The position numbers and the translations under genes are program-made. A stretch of DNA of 64,000 nucleotides from Penium margaritaceum (taxonomy: Eukaryota; Streptophyta; Zygnematophyceae; Desmidiales; Peniaceae). Below the pieces are notes generated by a model that did not search any database, had not been told where the DNA came from, and saw only the letters and a program-made list of their open reading frames with translations. Location of the stretch: NCBI GenBank assembly GCA_023375785.1, contig SZWC01002443.1, positions 102,442 through 166,441 on the forward strand, given 5' to 3'. Shown in pieces: positions 42,538 to 52,647 of the stretch. Within the stretch, counting starts at the first letter, position 1. The number at the start of each line of letters is the position of its first letter.

Positions 42538-43977
42538 AGAGCCTAGCAGCAGCAGCAGAAGACTGACGAACAGGTGCCAGACAACGCCGGCGGACCCCCA
42601 TACGCGCCAGTGCAGGGGAAATGCTGCCGGATTTTTCCTGGCAGCATTGACCCTCCTGGTGGCGGCGTCAGATTTTTTCCCACGGCCAAGGGAAATGCTG
42701 CCGATTTTTTTTCGGCAGCACTGACCCCCACGCGTGACGCGAGGAGGTGAGCGGCAGGCGGCTTCCGACACCCGTGGGCGACGGCGCACGCGGCAACGTC
42801 ACCCAGGTGCAGTGACTGGCACCAGCTTGCAGCAGCAACAGCGGCAGCCGCAGGCAACGGCAGCGAGCAGTGCCAGCAGCAGCCGACAGCAGCTGCGTGC
42901 AGCAACAGCAGCAGGTTGAAGCAGCAGCTCGCAGTAGCCCGCAGCAGCAGCAGCCCGCAGCAACAGCTCGCAGCAGCAGCAGCGCGCAGCAGCAGCCCGC
43001 AGCAGCGGTCCGCAGCAGCAGCTGGCAGCAGCCGCAGCACGCAGCAGCTACAGCAGCGGGCAGTAGCAGCCGCAGCCAGCAGCCGCAGCCAGCAGCCGCA
43101 GCAGCAGCGTGCTACAGCTGCTGCGGGCTGCAGCATCCGCAGCCAGCAACCACAGCCAGCAGCCTCATCCCGCAGCCGCAGCAGCGAGCCGCAGCAGCGA
43201 GCTGCTGCTAGCAGCAGCCAGCCGTGGCTGCTGCTGCTCGCAGCTCGCCGCAAGCGAGTAGCGAACAACAGCCCGCTGCTGCCTACGAGCAGCAGCCCGC
43301 TGCTCGCAGCAGACAGGCTGGCTGCTGCCCGCTGTGACAGAAAGAGAAAAAAAAAGGAAAAAAAAACCCATCCCGCAGCCCGCAGCAGCAGCCTGCTGCT
43401 GCAGCCCGCAGCAGCAGCGAGCAGCAGCTGCAGCCCGCAGCAGCTGCAGCAGCGCGCAGCAGCAGCAGCAAGCCGCAGCAGCCTCAGCAGCCGCGGCAGC
43501 TCGCAGCAGCCGCCGCTGCAGCTGCAACTGCAGCCACAGCAACCGCAGCCACAGCAGCAGCCGCAGTCGCAGCAGCAGCACCAGCTACAGCCACAGCAGC
43601 AGCAGCAGCAGCAGCCGCAGCATCAGCTGCAGCAGCACCTGCATCAGCAGCAGCAGCAGCCGCAGCCGCAGCGGCAGCAGCACCAACAGCCGCAGCAGCA
43701 GTAGCAGCAACAGCAGCAGCGGCGGCAACAGCAGCAGCTGCAGCGTCTGCAGCAGCACCAGCAGCAGCAATAGCGGCGGCCCCAACAACCCCCACTGCTG
43801 ACATCAGCATCCCGTTGCTGACGTCACTGCTGACGTCATCAACAAAAAAAAAACCAAAAAGGGGGGGAGAAAGGGAAGGGGGAAGGCAACCCAAGGGGTG
43901 GGTAGAACTCCCACCACCCCTGCTGTTATTAGCAAAGACAACACAAAAAAAAACAAAAAAACAAGGAACACCACACC
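42538..43977 (+). repeat. Copia-C CAG-rich leader
   Basis: About 1.4 kb, dominated by CAG/GCA/CCG-type trinucleotides from 42820 to 43790, then TGACATCA and two TGACGTCA sites (43799-43831), a poly-A/G stretch, and the context of the putative gag start. The long Gln-, Ser- or Ala-rich frames, also on the other strand, are repeat artefacts. Confidence 0.85.
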
Positions 43978-46900
43978 ATGGAAGGTACTCCAAGTGAGGA
44001 CGGGTCCTCCTCTGTTGGGGGGACCCCTACCCCTCCTTTCTTGCAGCGCCTACAGCAACAACAGCAGTAGCAGCCGCCGCCGCTGCAACAGCAGCAGTAG
44101 CAGCAGCAGCAACAGCAGCAGTAGCAGCAGCAGCAGTAGCAGAAGCAGCAGCTGCCGCCCACTGGTGTCGTCGGCGGCAATCCTGACCCCCTCGCTACTC
44201 TTCAGCAACAGCTCGCCGCCTTGACGCAGCAGCTTGTAGCGCTACAGCCGGTAGCCGCCCGGACTGCCACCAGTGGTCTACCTTCGTTCGTCCCTCCAGG
44301 GCACGCCAGCCCAGCTGTGTCTGCTGCCACGTACTACCTGGCACAGCAGCAGACTCAGCGCCAGCGGTAGACAGTCACTTCCGTCCTTGGCCCCACTCCG
44401 GGTGCCAGCCGCAGGCAGAAGGACTTTGAGACGCCGCCGCCGCCGCTTCAGGCCGGCGAGCAGTTCCGGAGCTGGGAGCTCAGCTTCCGGATCTGGGCGT
44501 AGGGTGAGGGCCTGTGGGCATACTACACCCTCCCTTACGACTCCACCCAGGCCGACCAGTTGTATGACGCTGGTCGCGCCGTCCGTGCCCTTGTCCCAGT
44601 CGCCCCTCCAGCTTCCCGCCTGGCCTTAGAGCCTTTCCTCGGCGACGTCACGGCTGGCGACATCCCAGACCCTGCAGCCGCCTGGCACGTCCTCACCAGG
44701 CCCCATCGCCTGTCCAGCGACACTGATATCAGCCGTCTGCTCCGGGAGTTCAACTCCCTGCACATGGGGGAGACCGAGACGGTCACTGCCTACTGGCAGC
44801 GAGCGGAGGACATCCTCCGTCGTCTCGGCACATCTGCTCCGCCCCCTCTGTCCGCGCTCCTCACCATCAAGCGCGGCGCCACTAGCGACTACGCAGACGT
44901 CTTCGTACACTACCCCCAGGACGTCCTCTCCACCATGGCGACCCAGGGCACCCTCATGCCCTGGGCATACGAGCTCTTCCTCCGCATTGAGGAAGCTCGC
45001 CAGGAGTCCCAGCTCCATCGCACGGAGGCGCTTGCATCCCCTGCCGTCGCCTCCCCTACTGTCGCCTCCCCTGCCGTTGCCTCCGTGGCCGTCGCCTCCC
45101 CCGCCGTAGCTACCTCATCGTCGTCGGGGAAGAAGAAGAAGAGCCGGAACAAGAAAGGCAAGGGTCAGCCGCAGCAGCAGCAGCAGCAGTCGTCGACCGG
45201 GTCCAGCGGTGGTGGCTCGGTCTGCCACAACTGTGGTCAGCCCGGGCATAGGTGGTACACGTGCCCTCTCCCGACGGACGAGGCGCGCGTCATCGCTACC
45301 ATGCGGCGCCAGCGGGAGCGCCGCCTCGCCTCTGCCGCCGTCGCCGCTGCTGGCCCTTCCACTTTGACCTCGTCCAGCGGCTCTGCCCCTCTGGCAGCTC
45401 CGCCTGTACCGCAGACACCCGCGCCGCAGCAGTACTACCCACAGTCGTCGGCGCCTCCGCTCCCTTCACCGGCGCAGTCCTCCTACTACCCGGGCTCCGA
45501 CGCCATCACTCCGCACTCCGTCTACACTCCCGCGCCGTCCTCCTGTGAGCGTCAGCTGGAGCAGTTCATCGCACTCCAGCTTGGCCTGCCTCGCCCTCCT
45601 CCCCAGGGAAGTGCGAGTTGCGTCACCTCTTGTGCTCCCGCCCAGCCCTGCATGACTGAGACTGAGTTGCGGTCGTGTCCCGTCTCCTTGTCTGTCTCAT
45701 CGTCTCCCGTGGTCTCCTCCACCCCCCTCCTTGACGACATTGCTTGGCTTGACGACTGGCAGTCTCATTTCGCGCCTCCTTCTACCGCGTCCGCGTCCCT
45801 CGCCTGCTGCCATGTGACCGTTAGCGATCTTGCGACTCCTGTCCAGGACCCTGCTGAGACCTGGATCATTGACTCCGGGACCACGCATCACATGAAGGCC
45901 TCTCGTGAGGCCTTCAGTATGCTCGGTCCTGTAGGCGATGTCTCCGGTGTCCGGACGGGTTCCGGACAAGTGTTGCCTGTCCGTGGTGTTGGCGTCGTTC
46001 GTTTCCATGGTCCTGCCGGTGACGTCTTTCTGACCGATGTCCTCTTCGTCCCTGGTCTCGAGCTCAGCCTCCTGTCCGTGACTGCCCTCGACCGCATGAG
46101 CATGGACGTTGTGCACTCGCGTGGTGTTGGCACTGTGTCGTTGCATCCGTCTGGTCTTGTCGTCCTGCACGCCACCGCCTGTGGCAACCTGTGGCATGTT
46201 CCTCGCCTCTCCTCTTCTCCTCCCGTCTCCTCCCCGTCGGCCGCCACAGGCCATGTGTTTGTCACCAGTACGCTTTCTCCTCAGCACACACGCCTCTTGC
46301 ACCGCCGCCTTTGCCACGTCCACTCTGCCGCCGTAGAGAGCATGCTTCGCACCCAGCCGGCCAAGGGCCTTGACCCGGAGACTTTCCCTCTCCCGTGCCC
46401 CACTGAGTGCATTGACTACGCTCAGGGGAAGATGCACCGGTCCTCGTACCCCTTGTCTTCCTCCCGTGCATCCGCCCCTCTTGACCTTGTCCACTCGGAC
46501 GTCATGGGTCCTCTCCCCACCGAGTCTGTCGGCGAGCATGGCCGCTATGTCCTCACCCTTACGGACGACTATTCTCGCTACCGCTGGGTCTTCTGCCTCC
46601 GGCAGAAGAGCGATGTCGCCCGAGCCATTCAGGACTGGCTTGTCCTCGCGGAGCGCGAGTGTGGCCGCTCTCTTTGTCGCTTTCGCTCCGATCGTGGTGG
46701 AGAATACATGGGTGAGGCCACGACCTTCCTCGCCTCCCGCGGGATCCACCACGAGACATCTGCGCCATACACGCCCGCCCAGAACGACGTCTCTGAGCGG
46801 TGGAACCGCACCATGGCCGATGCCGTCCGCACCATGTGGGTCGAGTCCGGTCTCTCCGATGGCTTCTACTTTGAAGCCATGGCCTACATGACCTGGGTCT

Positions 46901-47277
46901 GGAACCGGATCCCCCACGGTCCCCTTCTCCGCCAGTCCACACCCTACCAGCACTGGTGCGGTCGGCGCGCTGACCTACGCCCGGCTCGTGTCTGGGGCTC
47001 TGTGGCCATTGTGTGGCTGCCCGCCCTACAGCAGGGCGGCAAGCTTGCGCCCCGCGGACGCCCCTGCACCTTTCTCGGTGTGTCCCGTCAGTCCAAGGCC
47101 TGGCGCTTCTGGGACCCATCCCGCCATTGCATCGTCGAGTCCCGCGATGCCCTCTTCTTTGAGGATCTGTTTCCCCGCGACCTCATCCGCTCCGGCGCGT
47201 CCGTGTCCCTCCCGTCGCGTGGGGGAGTGGTGAGTCCGTCCTCCGTCCTGTCGCTTCCGGGTGACACATCACTCTGA
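43978..47277 (+). pseudogene. Copia-C gag-protease-integrase
   Basis: The putative start ATG at 43978 (MEGTPSEDGSSSVGG) is in frame with the long open stretch 44560-47277. Between them a poly-Gln tract carries TAG codons where CAG is expected, and TAGs occur near 44368 and 44501. Domains: gag core (DFETPPPPLQAGEQFRSWELSFRIWA...LLREFNSLHMGETETVTAYWQ), zinc knuckle CHNCGQPGHRWYTC at about 45222, protease TWIIDSGTTHHMK at about 45860, GAG-pre-integrase LLHRRLCHVHSAAV with CIDY (second Cys of the zinc finger lost), integrase HSDVMGPLP, RSDRGGEYMGE, NDVSERWNRT (D, D, E intact), SKAWRFWDP. The frame ends in TGA at 47277 because of a one- or two-base shift between 47265 and 47277. It is the best-preserved retroelement gene in the window. 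Confidence 0.9.
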
Positions 47278-49709
47278 GCACTCTGACACATCCTTCTGAG
47301 CCGGTAGCCCCTGTCGCGTCCTCTGGCCCTCCCGAGCCAACAATCCCAGTCGTGTCCGCTGGCACCTCCAGGCCAGCAATCCCAGCCGCGTCCACTGGCC
47401 CCTCCGAGCCAGCTGCCCCCGTAGCGTCCGCTGGCCCCTCCGGGCCAGCACCGCCTGTCGTGTCCGCTGGCCCCTCCGGGCCAGCAGCCCCAGTCGCGCC
47501 CATCGGCCCCTCCGGGCCAGCAGCGCCTTTTGTGTCCGCTGGCCCCTCCGGGTCGACAGCCCCAGTTGCGTCCACTAGCCCCTCCAGGCCAGCAGCGCCG
47601 GTTGTGTCCGCTGGCTCCTCTGGGCCGGCAACCCCAGTCGCCTCCGATGGCCCCTCCGAGTCGACAGCCCCAGTCGCGTCTGCTGGCCCCTCTGGGCCGG
47701 CAGCTCCCGTCGCGTCCGCTGGCCTCTCCGGACCATCTGCTCCAGTCGCGTCCACTGACTCCTTCGGACCAGTAGCCCCACCCGCCTCCATTGGCCCGTC
47801 GGACCCAGTGCCATCTCCTGCCCGACCACGCTACACACGTGGCCCAGGCGGCAGCCTCCGACCTCGGCCGACAGTGAGCGCGCAGACCGTCGCACCGCGT
47901 CCCGCGGCGCCTCGACCCCCTCTGGCTCCACGTGTCTCCTCCACTCCCACGGTCGTGAGTGGGGACCCTGGCACGAAGGCTCTCGGTCTGACCACTTCAG
48001 CCATCCTCGCAGACCTTCACCCGGGCTGTGCACTGGGCTATGCCATGCTTCATCACGAGCATCGGCATGCTGTCGTGGCTACACTCACCCGGATCCCACC
48101 TGGAGCTCGCGAGGCACACGCCTTCTCAGTCCGGTCCACAGCACGCCCGGAGGACCCAGCCACCCTGCGCAAGGCTCGAGCCTCTCCTGAGGCCACACAT
48201 TGGGATGCTGCCTGCGCCGAGGAGCTCGCTGCTATCCGGCAGCACCACGTGTATGACCTCGTCGACCTCCCTCCAGGTCGGAAGGCCATTGGTGCCAAGT
48301 GGGTCTTTCGGCGCAAGTGGAAGCCTGACAGGTCCTTGGACAAGTACAAGGCCCGCCTCATAGCAAAGGGGTTTGCTCGGGTCCCTGGGGTCGATTACGA
48401 CCAGATCTTCGCCCCAGTCGGTCGGTTCTCCACTAGCCGGGCACTCTTCAGCCTGGTTGCCCAGCATGGGTGGGAGCTGCATCAGATGGACGTGAGCAAC
48501 GCGTTCCTCCATGGCTCACTAGAGGGTGAGGAGCTCTACATGGTGCAACCCCCAGGCTTTGACGATGGCACTGGGAGATTTTGGCGGCTGCGGAAGGTCC
48601 TCTATGGCCTGAAGCAGTCACCTCGGTGCTGGAATCAGGAGATTAGCAGCACGCTCCTCCGTGGCGGCCTCCAGCGCAGCACCGCTGACCCCGCCCTGTT
48701 CGTCAGCCCGCGGGGTCAGACCTTCGCCGCAGTTCTGGTCTACGTCGACGATCTCCTCATCGCATCGCCAGACACGGCCACCATCCAGCGTGTCAAGGAC
48801 TTGCTGCATGCCACCTACCAGATGAAGGATCTCGGGTCCGCCCGAGTCTTCCTAGGCATGGAGCTCGAGCATGATCACTCACAGGGCATCCTGCATGTTC
48901 ACCAGGCTGCTTATGTGCAGACCCTGTCCACTCGCTTCGCCGAGGATCTACCCCTCGTGCCTAGCGCATCTTCACCCATGTCACCCGATGGCCAGGTGAA
49001 GTTGAAAAGTCCTCACCCAACTGTTGTGGGGTAGCCAGTTGATGTGACCACGTATCTGCGTGTCATCGGGTCACTGATGTTCCTGGCGACGACGACGCGT
49101 CCAGACATCGCTTTCGCCGTCAACCTCCTGGCCCAGTTCTCTCAGGAGCCGCGTCACCTCCACTTCGAGGCCGCGATCCGAGTGCTGCACTATGTCGTCT
49201 CGACCCCTCGGCGAGGTCTCATGTTCCGCCGTCAGCCGTCCGTCGTCGCAGTGGGATACACCGACAGCGACTGGGCCGGCAGTCCAGACGGTAAGAGTCG
49301 CACGGGCTGGATCTTTCTGGTTGGCGGCACAGCTGTGTCCTGGCGCAGTGGCAAGCAAGGATGCATTGCATGCAGCACTGCTGAGGCTGAGTACGTGGCC
49401 CTTGGCTCAGGCGCGTGTGAGAGTGTGTGGCTGCGTCGTTTGTTGTCCAAGTTGCGTCAGTCTGTTGCATCCATCACCCTGCATTGTGACAATGAGAGTG
49501 CCATGGCCATTGCCAACAATGACGGCGTGCATCACACACGCACAAAGCACATCAATGTTGAGTATCACTATGTGCGTTTGTTGTTGCATGACGGCAGCAT
49601 CAGCATCGTGTGGGTTGAGACAGCACGGCAGCTGGCTGACTTCCTGACCAAGGCACTGAAGCGGGACTCGTTCAAGAAGGCTGTGAATTCAGTCGGCGTG
49701 CGTCCGTGA
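47265..49709 (+). pseudogene. Copia-C linker, reverse transcriptase and RNase H
   Basis: Same frame throughout, shifted relative to the gag-integrase frame. RT: AVRKARASPEATHWDAACAEELAAIRQ-type start, [87 protein letters not shown] (YVDD intact at about 48740), MKDLGSARVFLGMELEHDHS. One TAG at about 49032 (VVG, stop, PVDV; Copia-B has GAG there). RNase H: GYTDSDWAGSPDGKSRTGW, STAEAEYVALGSG, CDNESAMAIANNDGVHHTRTKHINVEYHYVR, DFLTKALKRDSF, ending with TGA at 49709. Only the shift and the TAG prevent full translation. Confidence 0.9.
47278..47830 (+). repeat. 36-bp repeats in the Copia-C linker
   Basis: About fifteen 36-bp units (GGCCCCTCCGGGCCAGCAGC plus CCCAGTCGCGTCCGCT) encode 12-residue SAGPSGPAAPVA repeats between integrase and RT. 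All are in the frame of the RT. Confidence 0.92.
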
Positions 49710-49802
49710 GTTGCCCTCTTTATCTCTGCCTGCGTCTCTGCTTGCCCTGGGGGAGTCTGGATGTTGACCGTGTCCCTGTCCGCCCATGTGCACCACGCCT
49801 GT

Positions 49803-49816
49803 GAGTCATGGGGGAG
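49803..49816 (+). other. Copia-C polypurine tract
   Basis: GAGTCATGGGGGAG directly before the 3' LTR start TGTTGG; primer of plus-strand DNA synthesis. Confidence 0.9.
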
Positions 49817-50985
49817 TGTTGGTTTTTGCGCATCTCTCATTGTACTCTGTTGTTTCCTCCCGGCTTGTGTACATCGGCGTGCAGATGACTGACGGTGAGA
49901 CTCGACGTTGATGGAGTGTCGTCCGGTGGAGCCGACGCACGCTGAGGTCTTCTCGCAGTTCGCTGGAGCCTCCTCTCTCTGGCGACGTGCTCAGCTCCAT
50001 CGGCAGGCCTCCTCGGCGGTCGTGCTGCCGGCGGTCACTGCCACCGCAGTTGCTGTCTGCATGCATCCAGCACGTCCCATCGCGTCTGCATCGTCATGCT
50101 CTGCCTAGGATGCTTGTTGCATGTTGCATGGCCCTGTTCGGCATCTTGGACCATCGTAGGCACTCCCTGGATTCGGGCAGCCATAACTCCTCGCTACTAT
50201 TTTTCTAGCTGTTTCTGACCGCACGACTGCGTTCGCAGCGTCGGTATTATGGTATGGTCCAGTTTTCAGGCAAAACGGACGACGCCCGGGTTTTGGGCTG
50301 TCGGCTGTCTGGTAGGGCTCACCGAGAAAACCCTGCCTGCCAGAAAATAGGTCTATTTCCTGATTGGCTGGTTAGCTGAGTAACAAGCTCTACAGAGCTG
50401 GGGGGGGCCTAGAACTTGGAGGGGTCTCCCATTGTTGTTCATTCTTCATTCCTAATCAGTCACTTACAGTTTTCAGCTGCTTTCTGGCGCTAACACTGGC
50501 GCGCGCATTTCTGAGTAACAAACCCAGAGCTTCCAGACTTAGACTCTAGAGCAGCAGACTNTGCGTTCGCAGCGTCGGTATTATGGTATGGTCCAGTTTT
50601 CAGGCAAAACGGACGACGCCCGGGTTTTGGGCTGTCGGCTGTCTGGTAGGGCTCACCGAGAAAACCCTGCCTGCCAGAAAATAGGTCTATTTCCTGATTG
50701 GCTGGTTAGCTGAGTAACAAGCTCTACAGAGCTGGGGGGGGGCCTAGAACTTGGAGGGGTCTCCCATTGTTGCTCATTCTTCATTCCTAATCAGTCACTT
50801 ACAGTTTTCAGCTGCTTTCTGGCGCTAACACTGGCGCGCGCATTTCTGAGTAACAAACCCAGAGCTTCCAGACTTAGACTCTAGAGCAGCAGACTGAGGG
50901 GGCAGCTGACTTAAGCAACGAGCGTGGAAGCCCGCACGCTGCATCAACAACGCTGCTGTCCCAACCTGCTGCCTAGGCTTTTCCA
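49817..50985 (+). repeat. Copia-C 3' LTR with internal duplication at an N
   Basis: 49817-50560 covers most of the LTR. After the N at 50561 the sequence restarts at TGCGTTCGCAGCG (equivalent to 50228) and runs to the end at 50985. Removing the repeated 333 bp gives about 835 bp, exactly the 5' LTR length. The duplication is most likely an assembly join. Confidence 0.9.
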
Positions 50986-51499
50986 AATGGAACCTGTTGG
51001 GTCCCTCTACCGCGGGGCCCAGCAGGTGCCCGTGCAAAAAATAAACCCTCAAACCCTGCATGTAAAAAGGGGGTGGTTTTCTCTATTGTTTGTAACTCAA
51101 GCGAGGGTATAAAGTTGAACAAGGTGTAAAAACAAACAAATAGGGATTTTCGACTCCCGTCGGGGATTCCCATGGACGCCCGTTGGCCGGAATCCCCGTC
51201 GAAGTCAACCCCCCCCACTCCCCACCGCTTCTCGACAGCCCACCGGCCGCCCGTTCCACCGCGGCCCTCAATCGCGAGGGCCTCGATCGACAGGCGGGTG
51301 GGTGGGCTCGTGGGCTGCAAAAGGCGGGGGGAGGGGGGGTTGGGGTCAACGAAGTGCCGACCGACGGATGTCGGCTGGCAATTCCCCCCCCCACCCCTCG
51401 ATGCTATCGCGACGGTCGCGATGGACGGCATACCCGATTTCACCATGCTTAAGAAGCGACATGCATCGATGTTTGAGCATGGTGAAAACGGGGGGGCAG
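50986..51499. other. Right interior of the foldback element
   Basis: No gene. It contains two inverted repeats: one around 51150-51205 (GGGGATTCC paired with GGAATCCCC), and TTTCACCATGCT (51438-51449) with AGCATGGTGAAA (51476-51487). These support a foldback structure. Confidence 0.7.
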
Positions 51500-51685
51500 A
51501 TTAGGCTTTTTTTTGCCGGACAGGGGCGGATTAGGCTTATTGTTTTGGCGGAGGGGCGAATGAGGCTTATCGTTCTTGCAGAGGGGCGGATGTGTCTTAT
51601 CGTTCTGGCAGAGGGGCGGATGGGGCTTATCGTTCCGACGGAGGGGCGGATGGGGCTTATTGTTCCGACGGAGGGGTATATGAGG
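51500..51685 (-). repeat. 30-bp minisatellite, right arm (inverted)
   Basis: About six copies of a 30-bp unit (GGGGCGGATGGGGCTTATCG followed by TTCCGACGGA), the reverse complement of the array at 41294-41477. Confidence 0.9.
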
Positions 51686-51725
51686 GTCAAGGGTGACAAA
51701 ACAGGGGGTAATCGGCATTTTCACC

Positions 51726-51735
51726 GCCTGAAAAT
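51726..51735. repeat. Target duplication GCCTGAAAAT (right)
   Basis: Second copy of 41253-41262; the Copia-B LTR resumes here. Confidence 0.92.
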
Positions 51736-52035
51736 AGAGCTATTTTCTGATTGGTTGGTGAGCTGAGTAACAAGCTCTATAGAGTTGGGATGGAGCTAGA
51801 ACTTGGAGGGTTCTCCCATTGTTGCTTATTCTTCACTCCTAATCAGTTACTTCCACTTTTCAGCTACTTTCATGCGCTAATACTGGCGCACACATTTCTG
51901 AGTAACAAACCCAGAGCACTCGAACTTAGACTCTAGAGCGGCAGACTGAGGGGGCAGCAGACTAAGCAACGAGCGTGGAAGCCCGCACGCTCCATCAACA
52001 ACGCTGCTGCCCCAACTTTCTGCCTAGGTTTTCCA
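51736..52035 (+). repeat. Copia-B 3' LTR, right piece
   Basis: AGAGCTATTTTCTGATTGG to CCTAGGTTTTCCA matches 33373-33670 of the 5' LTR, including the three-base shared end CCA. Together with 40724-41262 it completes an LTR of about 840 bp. Confidence 0.9.
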
Positions 52036-52101
52036 GCTTTGCTCGCTGCCGCTGCCGCTGCTCACTACTGCTCCTTGCAGCCGCCGCTTCGCGCTGCGAA
52101 C
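52036..52101 (-). repeat. Copia-E leader, middle island
   Basis: 66 bp of CTG/CCG-rich leader between Copia-B and Copia-D, ending in CGAAC (52097-52101), the Copia-D target duplication. Confidence 0.7.
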
Positions 52102-52635
52102 TGTTGGTTTATGTGTCAGAGTCATGTGGTGACCTCTGGCCTCGCCGCACTCTCACATCACTTATGCAGGTGACTGACAAGAGGAAGACACTGTCGCTGG
52201 ATAGCTCGCCGACTCGATGTGGCGACATGAAGCGGCGGCTCCTCTGAGGAGTGATCGAAGACCGTTACCAAGCCGATGATGGATGATGCGTGTGTGTGTG
52301 ACTCTTGTGACGATGCAGTGGTGGATAGCCAGGGCCTCTCCCAAACCTAGTTCTCACCGGCCTCTTGACCGGATATGGGCCTCTTACGTGGGGAAATTAA
52401 TCTAGGTACTGGGTCGAATCCAACCACACACAAGGGTTGCGGGTGACGTCGAGCTCGCTTCTCGCTCGCTCGTTGCCCCAAGCACGTAACGTCAAACTGT
52501 TCGTTGTGTGTGACTAGGTTTTTCTGTCACTCACTCGCAACTCCTGCTCTCGTCGAACAATCCATGGCGTTTCTTTGCCTGTTGCTCTCCTTGCACTAGC
52601 CTACTACGTTATTCCGTCACAGTAGGCCTACCTAC
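52102..52635 (+). repeat. Copia-D 5' LTR
   Basis: TGTTGGTTTATGTGTCAGAG to GTAGGCCTACCTAC, immediately before the primer-binding site. Confidence 0.93.
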
Positions 52636-52647
52636 TGGTATCAGAGC
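52636..52647 (+). other. Copia-D primer-binding site
   Basis: TGGTATCAGAGC, complementary to initiator tRNA-Met 3' end. Confidence 0.92.

Larger units (their letters stand above)
41686..50985 (+). mobile_element. Copia-C: young, nearly intact Ty1/copia
   Basis: Both LTRs (41686-42520 and 49817-50985, the latter with an internal duplication at an N) are nearly identical by eye, much closer than those of Copia-B or Copia-E, which implies recent insertion. Primer-binding site, CAG-rich leader, Gag-Pol frame and polypurine tract are all present. Flanking bases (TGTTC on the left, AATGG on the right) do not form a duplication, so one end may be rearranged or misassembled. It is the same LTR family as Copia-B. 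Confidence 0.92.
41263..51725. mobile_element. Mutator-like / foldback element carrying Copia-C
   Basis: It is bounded by a 10-bp duplication and by long inverted ends. Left end: GGGTGGAGTGACTATATACT, then six 30-bp units with AATAAGCCCCATCCGCCCC. Right end (other strand): GGTGAAAATGCCGATTACCC, then CCCTCCGTCGGAACAATAAGCCCCATC and further units. Terminal matching is imperfect at the outermost 35 bp and good in the 30-bp units. 9-10-bp duplications and long inverted ends point to a MULE or a foldback element. No transposase was found. The 10.5-kb span includes Copia-C (9.3 kb), so the element itself is about 1.2 kb. Confidence 0.78.
32827..52035 (+). mobile_element. Copia-B: plus-strand Ty1/copia in the Copia-E leader
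   Basis: 5' LTR 32827-33670, primer-binding site, CAG-rich leader, gag, protease, integrase, repeat-containing linker, RT, RNase H, polypurine tract and a 3' LTR split in two (40724-41262 and 51736-52035). Both sides are CTG-rich Copia-E leader sequence. A clean 5-bp target duplication is not visible. LTRs differ at many positions (roughly 12% by eye) and the coding region has many stops. Confidence 0.88.

Noticed and set aside
43978-49709. TAG as a sense codon for glutamine, as in some green algae
   Set aside because: Several in-frame TAGs in Copia-C sit where CAG is expected, which suggested a variant code. But Copia-C also has a TAG at a GAG site, other elements have TAA and TGA stops, hAT-2 ends plausibly in TAG, and the poly-Gln tract is full of CAG that can mutate to TAG in one step. 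Ordinary decay explains it.
41681-50990. Target duplication for Copia-C
   Set aside because: Flanking TGTTC and AATGG do not match in either orientation.
32821-52040. Target duplication GCTAC/GCTTT for Copia-B
   Set aside because: Only three of five bases agree, which is not better than chance in CTG-rich sequence.
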